Positions 43,588 to 52,328 of a stretch of DNA of 64,000 nt are shown one piece after another. Below the pieces are notes generated by a model that saw only the letters and a program-made list of their open reading frames with translations, searched no databases and was not told the origin of the DNA. The first letter of the stretch is position 1, and each line of letters begins with the position of its first letter. The position numbers and the translations under genes are program-made. This stretch comes from Candidatus Magnetocorallium paracelense (lineage in GTDB: Bacteria > Nitrospirota > Thermodesulfovibrionia > Thermodesulfovibrionales > Magnetobacteriaceae), in NCBI GenBank assembly GCA_029001845.1, contig JAREWP010000049.1, positions 72,501-136,500 on the forward strand. Direction: 5' to 3'.

Positions 43588-45597
43588 ATGGTAATGCATC
43601 GTAAATATTATATATGCCTGTTCCTGTCAATCGTTACATTGGCCGCCTTTTGGCAGGTAACGAATAACGATTTTATCAATTTTGACGGCGCCAGATATAT
43701 TTTGGACAATCATCACGTTCAGAACGGTTTGACTGTTGAAAGCGTTATGTGGGCGTTTACAACGACGCGAGCCTCTAACTGGCATCCCCTTACCTGGCTT
43801 TCCCATATGCTGGATTGTCAATTGTTCGGATTGAACTCCGGCATGCATCATTTGACCAACCTGTTGTTTCATATTGCAAACACATTGATTTTGTTTCTTT
43901 TTCTCCAAAAAACTACCGGAGAATTTTGGAAAAGCGCCTCTCTTTCCCTTGTATTTGCTCTGCATCCCCTTCGTGTGGAGTCCGTTGCATGGATCGCCGA
44001 ACGTAAGGATGTTTTAAGCACCTTTTTCTGGATGCTTACTTTGTACGCCTACTCATTTTATGTTGAAAAACCAAACTTCAAAGGATATTTATCGACGATT
44101 TTTCTGTTTACACTTGGATTATTGGCGAAACCGATGGTTGTTACACTTCCGGCAGCTTTGCTTTTGCTGGATCTGTGGCCTTTTGGAAGAGCAAGATATT
44201 TGCGAAGCAAAGAAGGGGAGGGAGTATCATTTTTTTATTTGATTAAGGAAAAAATTCCTTTCTTTATTCTTTCAGCTATGTCCTCAGTAGTCACCTTTTT
44301 GATAATGGTGCAATGGGACTCCGCACTTCCTCTGGAATCTCTCTCCATTGGACCAAGAATTGCGAACGCTCTGGTTGCGTATAACACTTATATAGGAAAG
44401 ATGATTTGGCCCGGTAACTTATCTGTCTTCTATCCTCATCCGGGCGGTTTTTCATTATGGCAGGTAACGGGAGCAGCCATGTTTGTATTGTGTATAACAA
44501 TAGTTGTAATTCCTCTGGCAAAGAAATATCCCTATTTGTTTACCGGCTGGTTTTGGTATCTCGGAACACTATTGCCTGTAATCGGGTTAATACAGGTTTT
44601 TCATCAGGCCATGGCGGATCGTTATACATATGTCCCGCTTATCGGTCTTTACATTATAATAATATGGGGCGTACCGGACATGTTGAGAGGCATTCGTCAC
44701 CTCAATAAACTGCTTGCTCTGTCGATGGGAGTATTAACCATAATTTTGTTTGTTTGCACATGGAAACAGGTACTATTATGGCGTACCGATGAAACCCTTT
44801 TCAGCCATGCCCTTCAACTTAACGAGAATAACTGGCTTGCCCATAACAATTTAGGCGCTGTGTATGGGAGTCAGAAGAAATTTAAACAAGCCTTTTACCA
44901 TTATAATGAAGCCCTTCGAATCAAGCCGGACTATTCCATGGCTCATTATAATTCAGGAGTCGCCTCTGAGCGTCTTGGGATAACCGATAAAGCTGTTTAT
45001 CACTATAATCGCGCTATTGAAATATTTCCTTCATATGTTAAGGCTCACAACAATTTAGGGATCATCTATCAAAAAACAGGTAAATTGTCGGAAGCTTACG
45101 AACATTTTAAGGAAGCGCTCCGCTTAAATCCTTACCATGTCAATGTTCATAACAACCTGGGGAACACGCTTTTCCTTATGGGAAGGCTCGATGAAGCGGT
45201 CGACCGGTTTAGACAGGCATTAACAATAGATCCCGATTCCGCAGAAGCCCATAATTACTTAGGAAGAGTTTTTTCCAAAAAAAATGAGCTTCACAATGCT
45301 GCGCGACACTATAATGAGGCATTAAAAATCGATCCTCAATATGTTTGTGCTCTGTATAATGCAGGAAATATGTTTTCCAATGCAGGCGATTTTCAGTCAG
45401 CAATCGAGCTCTACACAAAAGCCATTCAAGTTCAGCCGAAACATACAAAGGCCCTCAACAACCTGGGTTCCGTGTTGATAAGAACAGGAAGAGCCGATGA
45501 AGCAGTCAAACATTTTAATGATGCTTTAGCCGTAAATCCGGATTTCATTGCCGCCAAAGAGAACCTTGGAATCGCGTTGAAACTCAAAAAGGAATAA
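43588..45597 (+). CDS. TMTC-like membrane glycosyltransferase with TPR tail
   Basis: 669 residues. Residues 1-400 contain about ten membrane segments with the block NNDFINFDGARYILDNHHVQNG, SNWHPLTWLSHMLDCQLFG, HHLTNLLFHIANTLILF and FALHPLRVESVAWIAERKDVLSTFFWM, which is shared with TMTC1-4 and the many bacterial homologues annotated as TPR proteins. Residues about 415-665 are seven to eight TPRs (WLAHNNLGAVYGSQKKFKQAFYHYNEALRIKP and so on). In animals TMTC proteins are O-mannosyltransferases; the bacterial role is unproven. It is 18 bp after the methyltransferase gene, so an operon. Confidence 0.85.
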   Translation: MVMHRKYYICLFLSIVTLAAFWQVTNNDFINFDGARYILDNHHVQNGLTVESVMWAFTTTRASNWHPLTWLSHMLDCQLFGLNSGMHHLTNLLFHIANTLILFLFLQKTTGEFWKSASLSLVFALHPLRVESVAWIAERKDVLSTFFWMLTLYAYSFYVEKPNFKGYLSTIFLFTLGLLAKPMVVTLPAALLLLDLWPFGRARYLRSKEGEGVSFFYLIKEKIPFFILSAMSSVVTFLIMVQWDSALPLESLSIGPRIANALVAYNTYIGKMIWPGNLSVFYPHPGGFSLWQVTGAAMFVLCITIVVIPLAKKYPYLFTGWFWYLGTLLPVIGLIQVFHQAMADRYTYVPLIGLYIIIIWGVPDMLRGIRHLNKLLALSMGVLTIILFVCTWKQVLLWRTDETLFSHALQLNENNWLAHNNLGAVYGSQKKFKQAFYHYNEALRIKPDYSMAHYNSGVASERLGITDKAVYHYNRAIEIFPSYVKAHNNLGIIYQKTGKLSEAYEHFKEALRLNPYHVNVHNNLGNTLFLMGRLDEAVDRFRQALTIDPDSAEAHNYLGRVFSKKNELHNAARHYNEALKIDPQYVCALYNAGNMFSNAGDFQSAIELYTKAIQVQPKHTKALNNLGSVLIRTGRADEAVKHFNDALAVNPDFIAAKENLGIALKLKKE

Positions 45598-45603
45598 TCC
45601 TAT

Positions 45604-45752
45604 AAAAAGCAGTCAGTAGTCAACCAGCAGCTGTCAGCTTTTTAATTGCAACACTTTATGGTTCAAAACAGAATCACCCGTAAGGTAAAGATTATTATTG
45701 GCATAACATCAATTCTTTCCTTAGCTGATGGCTGACAGATGACTGCTGTTTT
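45604..45752. repeat. Palindromic element family B, copy 1
   Basis: Inverted ends AAAAAGCAGTCAGT ... ACTGCTGTTTTT with a further inner pair CAGCTGTCAGCTTTTTAATTG / TTAGCTGATGGCTGACAG. In reverse orientation it aligns along its length with 49846-49992, sharing for instance GGGTGA, TGTTTTGAAC, TAAAGTG and TGCAATT. Located between the TMTC-like gene and the RsbW-like gene. Confidence 0.8.
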
Positions 45753-45827
45753 TTGGATTAAAAGCTATGGGCAGCTATAGAGAAGGCTGTTAAGATGATA
45801 TGTATCCCCAATCCTTGCATTCTTCAG

Positions 45828-46229
45828 TTATTTATGTACTGTCAGAGTCAAAATATTGGAATTGCTTTCGCGGCGGTATTTTACATGGTCCATTGTTTTT
45901 TTGATAAGAAAGATGCCGAGCCCTCCTACCTGACGTTCCTCGATGTCTGCGGTAATGTCCGGGTCTTCTGCGGAGAATAGATCAAATGGAATTCCGTTGT
46001 CCCTGATCTCTATGACTAACGATTCGTTTTCTTCATAACACTCCACTTCTAAATCGCCCGATTTGTCCGGGTAGGCATTGTTTATGATATTCATAACCGC
46101 CTCTTCGGTGGCAAGTTCTATTGCAAATATCTTTTGATCTTCAAAATCGAAACTTGCAGCCTGTTTGGTAACGAATTGGATGACCTCACCCAGATATTCA
46201 AGTTTAGCCGGAATTGTTATTTTCGCCAT
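45828..46229 (-). CDS. RsbW/SpoIIAB-like anti-sigma factor serine kinase
   Basis: 133 residues, GHKL ATPase. N box EEAVMNIINNAY (E42, N47), G1 box RDNGIPFD, and G2 box GGLGIFLIKKTMD are intact, so ATP binding is expected. Such kinases phosphorylate an STAS antagonist and hold a sigma factor or other partner. The STAS gene is 79 bp upstream on the same strand. No sigma factor or PP2C phosphatase is in the window; the partner may be elsewhere. Confidence 0.9.
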   Translation of the reverse strand: MAKITIPAKLEYLGEVIQFVTKQAASFDFEDQKIFAIELATEEAVMNIINNAYPDKSGDLEVECYEENESLVIEIRDNGIPFDLFSAEDPDITADIEERQVGGLGIFLIKKTMDHVKYRRESNSNILTLTVHK

Positions 46230-46308
46230 ATAATTTCAGATAAGATACAGAATAAAGCCTGTTGCCTTGTGCCTTAAAACGTGTTTGGTGACTGCCTGCC
46301 GGGTTAGG

Positions 46309-46653
46309 TCATATTATTTCTTTCAAAGCTGCAAGAGCCTGAGCTTCGGTTTCGAATATTTGAAAAATCACACCAAATCCCGAAATCTCGAAGACCTCTT
46401 TTACAGAGCCGGTTAACTCGGTAAGATGAACTTTCCCGTTAGAGGACTTTAACTTTTTCGCCATTAAAAGAATACTCCTTAATCCTGCACTGCTGATATA
46501 CTCAAGTTTCGAGAAGTTGACGATAAAACGAGATTTTCCGGCATCAATCGTTTCCGATATTTTGTTGTCGAACAGAGGCGCCGAAAAGGTATCCATTCTG
46601 CCTTTAATCGATACGATCTGTATGTTGTCTTTTTCTATAATAGTAAGTTCCAT
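46309..46653 (-). CDS. RsbV/SpoIIAA-like anti-sigma factor antagonist (STAS domain)
   Basis: 114 residues from ATG 46653, which has GAGAGGAA before it; an upstream ATG (46665) would add four residues and overlaps that ribosome site. The STAS fold is clear: IKGRMDTFSAPLFDNKI, FIVNFSKLEYISSAGLRSILLMAKKL, with phospho-acceptor Ser54/Ser55. In its unphosphorylated form the protein captures the kinase and frees the sigma factor. It sits between the DHH-CBS gene (45 bp upstream) and the kinase gene. Confidence 0.92.
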   Translation of the reverse strand: MELTIIEKDNIQIVSIKGRMDTFSAPLFDNKISETIDAGKSRFIVNFSKLEYISSAGLRSILLMAKKLKSSNGKVHLTELTGSVKEVFEISGFGVIFQIFETEAQALAALKEII

Positions 46654-46697
46654 ATTTCCTCTCATCGTAAGAGCTCAGCTTTCTTCCTTGTGTAATG

Positions 46698-47984
46698 CTA
46701 AAATTCATAGATATGGAGCATAAGATCGGCCCGTGTTACTACGCCCACAACCTCATTGTTTTCCACTACAGGGAGAATTCCGACGTCGGACTCGGCCATG
46801 AGCCGGGTGGCTTCCCTGACGTTTCTATACGGATTCACCAAAGGTGTCTCTTTTTTCATAAACGCCTTAACAGGGGCCTTTTGTTGGGATTCGGTTTTAG
46901 CCTTCTTAAGTTCGTCCCCGGAAATAATACCTAAGAGTATACGGTTGTCAGTAACCAGGAATGTTTGTATTCCTTTCTTTTCAGAGAGTTCCTTTACTTC
47001 CTTAATTGTGATATGAGGGGGGATGCACATATTGGGCTCGGACATGATTTCATTGATTAAAACCTGCGGGCGGTCCATTTCCCTGATTAAATCTGAGACA
47101 TTGCGATATACCGAGTCAGGATCGCCGGACTTTACCATTGCAGAACCTGCTCCGGGATGCCCACCGCCTCCCAGTTTTCGCACTACTGAACCGACATCGA
47201 TTCCCTGGGCTCCGCCTCTGCCGATAACGACGCATCTGTCTCGCTCTGTACAGAAAACACCAAAAGCAGCATCAACACCTGTAATCTCCTTGTATTTGGT
47301 GACAACAGGAGCAAGCAGAACGGGACCGCATTCTCCGGGAATATAAGAAACGCCTACATCATATCCGTCTAAGGTACAGGTTTGGGAATTGTCCAGCATT
47401 TTTGTAAGAATATCGGTTTGACCGGAATCAAAGGACATTGACAAATATGCGGAAGCTACATTCATATCCGCTCCGTTTTCAAGCAGATACCCGACCATAT
47501 AAGCGTCCAGGGCGGTAACGGAAGAATATGTAAGGTTACAGGTATCCTCGTAAAGCCCCATTAAGAAAAGGGTGGCCTGCATGGGCGCGAAGGCGCAATC
47601 TCTTTTTTGCATCTCCCTGAGCATAAGAGTAATGGAAGCGCCGGTTTCTTCCTGACATTTCCAGTTGGCTTCGATATTTCCTTCCTGCATATGATGATCC
47701 CAGAGAAATATCTCCAGGTTCTTACGTTTACGTAAAGCATCCATCTGATCAAGGCGACTCCAATTATTGACGTCTACAACAATAAGCCTGGTGACGTCTG
47801 AAAGGTCAAAACCTTTTCTCGGCGTTATTTTAAACAACTCCTTATGAATGGAAAGAAATTCCCTCACATTCGGCCGAATGTTCCCTGGGAGTACTCCAAT
47901 GGCGCCGGGATATAAAAAAGTGGCTGCAACCATCGAAGCCAAAGCGTCAAAATCCGTATTTGTATGTGTTGTCGCTATTTCCAT
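46698..47984 (-). CDS. DHH-family phosphoesterase with two CBS domains
   Basis: 428 residues from ATG 47984; MEIATTHTNTDFDALASMVAA is the usual opening of the family, so the TTG at 48005 is rejected. DHH domain: NTDFDAL, VVDVNNW, LWDHH. DHHA1: GGGGHPGAGSA. Then two CBS motifs (about 300-425: IMSEPNMCIPPHITIKEV and FMKKETPLVNPYRNVREATRLM) which bind adenosyl ligands. The same DHH-CBS front end is found fused to tRNA nucleotidyltransferases in some bacteria; here the polymerase part is missing. Probably a nanoRNA or dinucleotide phosphodiesterase sensing AMP/ATP. Transcribed toward the RsbV-RsbW pair. Confidence 0.88.
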   Translation of the reverse strand: MEIATTHTNTDFDALASMVAATFLYPGAIGVLPGNIRPNVREFLSIHKELFKITPRKGFDLSDVTRLIVVDVNNWSRLDQMDALRKRKNLEIFLWDHHMQEGNIEANWKCQEETGASITLMLREMQKRDCAFAPMQATLFLMGLYEDTCNLTYSSVTALDAYMVGYLLENGADMNVASAYLSMSFDSGQTDILTKMLDNSQTCTLDGYDVGVSYIPGECGPVLLAPVVTKYKEITGVDAAFGVFCTERDRCVVIGRGGAQGIDVGSVVRKLGGGGHPGAGSAMVKSGDPDSVYRNVSDLIREMDRPQVLINEIMSEPNMCIPPHITIKEVKELSEKKGIQTFLVTDNRILLGIISGDELKKAKTESQQKAPVKAFMKKETPLVNPYRNVREATRLMAESDVGILPVVENNEVVGVVTRADLMLHIYEF

Positions 47985-48011
47985 ACTGTTTTTGCCGGTA
48001 CTCAACCAGAG

Positions 48012-48060
48012 GTCTTAGGGCTGACTCAAAAATAAGTTGTGATTTAAAGGATTATTTGTG
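48012..48060. repeat. Solo end of the 191-bp element
   Basis: CTTAGGGCTGACTCAAAAATAAGTT followed by GTGATTTAAAGG matches the terminal arm and first internal bases of the element at 35563-35753. The other end is not visible. It lies between the DHH-CBS and AAA-ATPase genes. Confidence 0.6.
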
Positions 48061-48065
48061 AGATG

Positions 48066-49652
48066 TCACATTCCCCATATTGTAATAATTCTGTCTTTAA
48101 ACTCCTTTGTGCTGTAAAATATCTTCTCATCCCACTCCACCCCCTCTCTCCTGTCAAAGATCACCAAATGTCCTTCCATGCAATTGCACCTGTCCATATA
48201 CTCACTTGTCTGGTTAAGACCGGCTTCTATCGTCTTTTCCATGGATTTATACAGAATCTTCGTCTCTATTACATACCTCTGCTTACCTGTATTTGAAAAC
48301 CATGTGATCAAAAGATCGGTTCTCATCCTGCCTAAACCATACTCCCTTTCCACTCTCCCGCCGCCATTGACGACTCTCTGTAAAAAGGCCTGTAACAAAA
48401 GCTGAGGGCCTGCCTCTTTGTAATCGAATCTTTCAACCCAGTGTTCGGAGTTTTCACGAAAAAACTCCTGAAACGACAAAAGCAGTTTATGTATATCCAG
48501 GGAATTTTCCTGTTCATCTATATACCAGGCAGGTCTGATAAGACTTGCAATATTTTCTTCCGTTATGATTGTCAGGTATCGGGGTATCACCTCTCTGTAT
48601 ATCGGATTGGCAACCTCCAACCCGTTCGAGGTCTTGCGGATCAATCCCAGATCGATGCAATACACTCTGTCATCCTCTGCAGCTCCTTCCATACCGACAC
48701 CCTCAAGCATAGGGCCTATAATCTTATGCACCCTCTCCTCTTTAAGCTTATCCGCCAGTTGATCAATGTGGGTGTCTCTCCTTAATATGATATTCTCTTT
48801 TGCCTCTTCTATCATCTCGGAAGTGACGGAAATTGACCGATCTCTGTATTTCCTGATTTTAAAACAGACCTCATACCCAAGGGCATTGACAAGCCAGGGC
48901 TGACCTTTTGTTAACTCCCAACATAACTCCAATGCATCCTCTTCAAATACCTGACCTGTCTCTGTGCTGTGTTGCAGGTAAAGCTTTTTTGTCTCATCTC
49001 TGTTAAAGTCACCAAGTCTCAGAGACTCTGTTTTTATATTAAAAGCACTGCCGCCTGTAATAATATCCTTTTCGCTTGAAGAGTATATCCTGTAATCCCT
49101 TACATCTCTTAAACCGCACAGGACGATGCTCTGTGGAAAATAGTCGGGACGCTTAATATAGCCTGACCTTATCTGCCTCAGCACAGAGATAAGGGAATCT
49201 CCCACCAATGAATCTATTTCGTCTATAAGGAGTACAACAGGCAGTGAGCTCTCCTTTGACCACATAGAGAGTAACTCATTGAGTGCCCTCATTGCTCCTT
49301 TTGTTTCAAGTATTTGTGACCAGTGATCTTCAAGAAAGTCGTCATTAAGATAGAGTGAGGCCATTGAAGCCATTTCACCGAGTACTGCTCTCATAACTTC
49401 TTTAACATTTTCTCTGCCTGCCTGACCTGCTTCTACATTTGCATAGAGGCACTTGTATTGACCACTCTCATTTAAATACTCCTGTAAGGCAAGCAGACAG
49501 GTGGTCTTACCTGTCTGCCTGGGTGCATGAAGAACAAAGTATCTTTCGTCTTCAATAAGTTCGACGATATCTTCCAGGTCAAGGCGTTTTAACGGCGGGA
49601 GACAATAGTGTTTTTTGCATTTGACCGGCCCTGCGGTATTAAATTTATGCAT
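48066..49652 (-). CDS. AAA-like ATPase with C-terminal PD-(D/E)XK nuclease-like domain
   Basis: 528 residues. The P-loop is APRQTGKTT (G48-K49-T50), Walker B VVLLIDEID (D144, E145), with Sensor-1-like SIVLCGLRDVRDY. This is the STAND-like ATPase family common in Deltaproteobacteria and cyanobacteria. Residues about 420-510 end with the nuclease pattern GRMRTDLLITWF and KQRYVIETKIL (D and E-x-K), then a helix and beta strand. Possibly a defence or mobile-element-related NTPase. Alone between a solo repeat end and the family B element. Function is inferred from domains only. Confidence 0.8.
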   Translation of the reverse strand: MHKFNTAGPVKCKKHYCLPPLKRLDLEDIVELIEDERYFVLHAPRQTGKTTCLLALQEYLNESGQYKCLYANVEAGQAGRENVKEVMRAVLGEMASMASLYLNDDFLEDHWSQILETKGAMRALNELLSMWSKESSLPVVLLIDEIDSLVGDSLISVLRQIRSGYIKRPDYFPQSIVLCGLRDVRDYRIYSSSEKDIITGGSAFNIKTESLRLGDFNRDETKKLYLQHSTETGQVFEEDALELCWELTKGQPWLVNALGYEVCFKIRKYRDRSISVTSEMIEEAKENIILRRDTHIDQLADKLKEERVHKIIGPMLEGVGMEGAAEDDRVYCIDLGLIRKTSNGLEVANPIYREVIPRYLTIITEENIASLIRPAWYIDEQENSLDIHKLLLSFQEFFRENSEHWVERFDYKEAGPQLLLQAFLQRVVNGGGRVEREYGLGRMRTDLLITWFSNTGKQRYVIETKILYKSMEKTIEAGLNQTSEYMDRCNCMEGHLVIFDRREGVEWDEKIFYSTKEFKDRIITIWGM

Positions 49653-49845
49653 GGTTACAGCTCCGGGATAACGGATAGGTTTACATGCTTATTATAGCAC
49701 TTTACAAGACTTAAACTCATAAAAAACAGCCCTTTTCAGGGCAGAATGACATGTTTTTGACGCAACGTTTTGAAGTCTTCTCTCCGCGTCTTAATGATCT
49801 TAAAAGTTGGAAATAAATAACCTGAGATTTTAAAAACAGTTAACT

Positions 49846-49992
49846 AAAAACAGCAGTCAGCTATCAGCAGTCAGCCTTCAGCCAGGGAAATTTATTAAGA
49901 TTCCGGCAAAATAAGCTTCACCATATGGGTGAATGTGTTTTGAACTGTAAAGTGCTGCAATTTAAAAGCTGATAGCTGACAGCTAAATGTTT
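49846..49992. repeat. Palindromic element family B, copy 2
   Basis: AAAAACAGCAGTCAGCTATC at the left and AAAGCTGATAGCTGACAGC at the right, with CACCATATGGGTG as a small inner palindrome. Aligns in reverse with 45604-45752. It takes up most of the 349-bp gap between the ATPase gene and tlyA. Confidence 0.8.
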
Positions 49993-50001
49993 TTTTTAGG
50001 G

Positions 50002-50730
50002 CTATTTTTGCAAATAAATTAAGTACTCGGCATTCCCTTTACGTCCCTTTATCGGACTTTCGCAGGTTCCGAGAACAGTGAGTCCGAGATTTTTGGCAAA
50101 CTCTCCTATCTCGTTGATTACCTCTTCCCTCTTGCTCTCTTCTTTCACTACGCCACCCTTCCCTACTTCACCTTTACCTACCTCGAACTGAGGTTTGACG
50201 AGGGCCACTATTTCTCCATTTTCTTTCAGAAACTCAAGTGCTTTTGGAATTACCTTTTTCAAAGATATAAAAGAGACATCTATAACGGAGATATCAAGCT
50301 CTCTCGGAATTTTCTCTCTTCCCAGATACCTTATATTAGTTCTGTCCATTACAATGACCCTTTTATCGGTCGAAAGTTTCCAGGCCAACTGCCCGTAGCC
50401 GACATCAACGGCATACACTTTTTTTGCTCCCTGCTGTAAAAGGCAGTCTGTAAAACCGCCTGTGGAAGCTCCTATATCTATTGCCTCCTTGTCTGTAACT
50501 TTAATCGAGAATTCTTTGAGCGCCCATTCGAGCTTCAGCCCCCCTCTGCTCACATAGGGGATGTCAGGGGTTTTTAGTACGATTTCTGACACCTCATCTG
50601 TTTTTTGTCCGGATTTTGACACGACCTCTCCATTCACCAACACCTTGCTTCCCATAATGAGCGCCCTTGCTCGTTCGCGAGAGGGGGCAAGCCCTCTGTT
50701 AACGAGTAGTATATCCAGCCTCTCTTTCAC
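50002..50730 (-). CDS. tlyA: TlyA-family rRNA 2'-O-methyltransferase
   Basis: 242 residues. N-terminal S4 RNA-binding domain (ERLDILLVNRGLAPSRERARALIMGSKVLVNGEVV), then an FtsJ-like methyltransferase: AIDIGASTGGFTDCLLQQGAKKVYAVDVGYGQLAWKL, DRTNIRYL, ISVIDVSFISLKKVIP and IVALVKPQFEVGK (catalytic Lys). TlyA makes 2'-O-methylcytidine in 16S/23S rRNA and so can affect capreomycin sensitivity. It starts at GTG immediately after the POT transporter stop (TAAGTG), an operon. Confidence 0.93.
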   Translation of the reverse strand: MKERLDILLVNRGLAPSRERARALIMGSKVLVNGEVVSKSGQKTDEVSEIVLKTPDIPYVSRGGLKLEWALKEFSIKVTDKEAIDIGASTGGFTDCLLQQGAKKVYAVDVGYGQLAWKLSTDKRVIVMDRTNIRYLGREKIPRELDISVIDVSFISLKKVIPKALEFLKENGEIVALVKPQFEVGKGEVGKGGVVKEESKREEVINEIGEFAKNLGLTVLGTCESPIKGRKGNAEYLIYLQK

Positions 50731-52089
50731 TTAATGCACACCGTGCATCCATTTTTTTAACAGGGGTACGAGCATTAGCAGAATTAATGCAGAGGCAAGA
50801 GCTGTGGCAAAGGGGACGGAAAAAAATGTAGTCATTTCCATATTGTCGTATCTCCCGGCAAAGTCCCCTGCAAGTTTGTTCGAGGCCGCCATTGCAAGAA
50901 ACCAGGCGCCCATCATGGTGGAGGCGAATTTAGCAGGAGAAAGCTTTGTCACCATGGAAAGACCCACAGGAGAGAGACAGAGTTCTCCCAAGGTAAAGAA
51001 AAGATAGGAGCATGTAAGCCAAAGCAGACTGACAGGGCCGGCAGAGAGGAAGAGTTTTGCAGCCAATATCATAAAGAGAAATCCTGTTCCCAGCAGGCAC
51101 AATCCCCATACGAATTTCATTGGCGTTGACGGTTCCATATTCTTTCTTGCCAAAGTAAGCCAAAGCCTGGAAAAGAGGGGCGCGAAGGCTATTATAAAGA
51201 AGGGATTCACCCCCTGAAACCAGCTTGCCGGGAACTCCCAGTTGATTACAGGAATCACCCTGTTTACGGACCTGTCTGCAAAGAGGGTCAGGGAACTTCC
51301 TGCCTGTTCAAATGCGGTCCAGAAAAAAATATTAAAAAAGGCGAGGATAAATATGACCATTATCCTTTTCAGTTCGATTCCGGTGAGAGATTTTTTTTCG
51401 TTGTTATTTTTATTTATAGAGTGAACGGGTTTTAGTCCTTTATCTCCAAGATATCTCTTTTGTCCCCAGAGGTAAATAAACAATGCGGCAAGCATACCGA
51501 CTCCTGCTGCGGAAAAGCCGTAATGCCATCCTATTCTCTCCCCCAGATATCCGCAAACAAAGGGGGAAATCAGCGCGCCCACATTGATTCCCATGTAGAA
51601 TATCGTAAATGCGCCATCTCTTCTCGGATCGTTTTCTTCATAGAGACTGCCTACCAAAGTCGATATGTTAGATTTGTGAAAGCCCGTTCCAAGAATGATC
51701 AATAACAATCCGACATAGAAAGCCCTTAAATCGGAAAAGGCGAGAGTGAAATGTCCCATTGAAATCAGTATAGAGCCAACGAGTATACACCTTCTGATTC
51801 CCCAGTACCTGTCTGCGATATACCCGCCAATAAGGGGCGCTACATAAACGAGACTCGTATAATTACCATATATAGCCCCTGCCTTTTCGGTACTGAACAT
51901 CAGGTCTTTGACCATATAGAGCATTAAAAGAGCTCTCATTCCATAATAGCTGAACCTTTCCCAGAGTTCGGCGAAAAAAAGCAGGTAAAGCCCTTTAGGA
52001 TGATCTTTTAAGTAATTGCCCTTTTCCAGAATTCCTCCTGTTATCAAACATGCGGCCATAGGCGGACTTATAGAGCCGCAGACTTTCAC
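50731..52089 (-). CDS. POT/PTR-family proton-dependent oligopeptide transporter
   Basis: 452 residues, about twelve to fourteen membrane segments. The family signature ELWERFSYYGMRALLMLY (ExxERFxYYG) is at residues 41-58, followed by PLIGGYIADRYWG and ILGTGFHKSNISTLVG, YMGINVGALISPF. Imports di/tripeptides with protons. The first 30 residues form an unusual prefix (CGSISPPMAACLITGGILEKGNYLKDHPKG). No ribosome site was clear; a start further in is possible. Co-transcribed with tlyA. Confidence 0.92.
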   Translation of the reverse strand: MKVCGSISPPMAACLITGGILEKGNYLKDHPKGLYLLFFAELWERFSYYGMRALLMLYMVKDLMFSTEKAGAIYGNYTSLVYVAPLIGGYIADRYWGIRRCILVGSILISMGHFTLAFSDLRAFYVGLLLIILGTGFHKSNISTLVGSLYEENDPRRDGAFTIFYMGINVGALISPFVCGYLGERIGWHYGFSAAGVGMLAALFIYLWGQKRYLGDKGLKPVHSINKNNNEKKSLTGIELKRIMVIFILAFFNIFFWTAFEQAGSSLTLFADRSVNRVIPVINWEFPASWFQGVNPFFIIAFAPLFSRLWLTLARKNMEPSTPMKFVWGLCLLGTGFLFMILAAKLFLSAGPVSLLWLTCSYLFFTLGELCLSPVGLSMVTKLSPAKFASTMMGAWFLAMAASNKLAGDFAGRYDNMEMTTFFSVPFATALASALILLMLVPLLKKWMHGVH

Positions 52090-52196
52090 GGATTGTTACA
52101 TACTGTTCAACACTTAATTTTTAACATAATTAAGCAGGATAAACGTCCATGATCCTCCGGATCACCACAAAGCATGAAAATTCTTCATGATGATTC

Positions 52197-52292
52197 GTCG
52201 GGGCGAACCTGTGTGTTCGCCCCGACCGCGTGTGATTACTCCGGGGCGTTTGTCTGTTCGCCACCGCCGGGGCAGACACGCAGGTCTGCCCC
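52197..52292. repeat. Tandem REP-like hairpins
   Basis: Two adjacent hairpins: GTCGGGGCGAAC / GTTCGCCCCGAC (52197-52226) and GGGGCAGAC / GTCTGCCCC (52269-52292). Both types are common GC-rich intergenic palindromes in diverse bacteria. They are clearly richer in GC than the surrounding DNA and lie between the POT transporter and GH13 genes. Confidence 0.7.
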
Positions 52293-52328
52293 TACATTCT
52301 CTTGTCGTCGTCTATTTTTGGGATAAAC

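Noticed and set aside
46517-47346. Plus-strand frames opposite RsbV and the DHH-CBS gene
   Set aside because: Antisense shadows; both minus-strand genes have full domain signatures.
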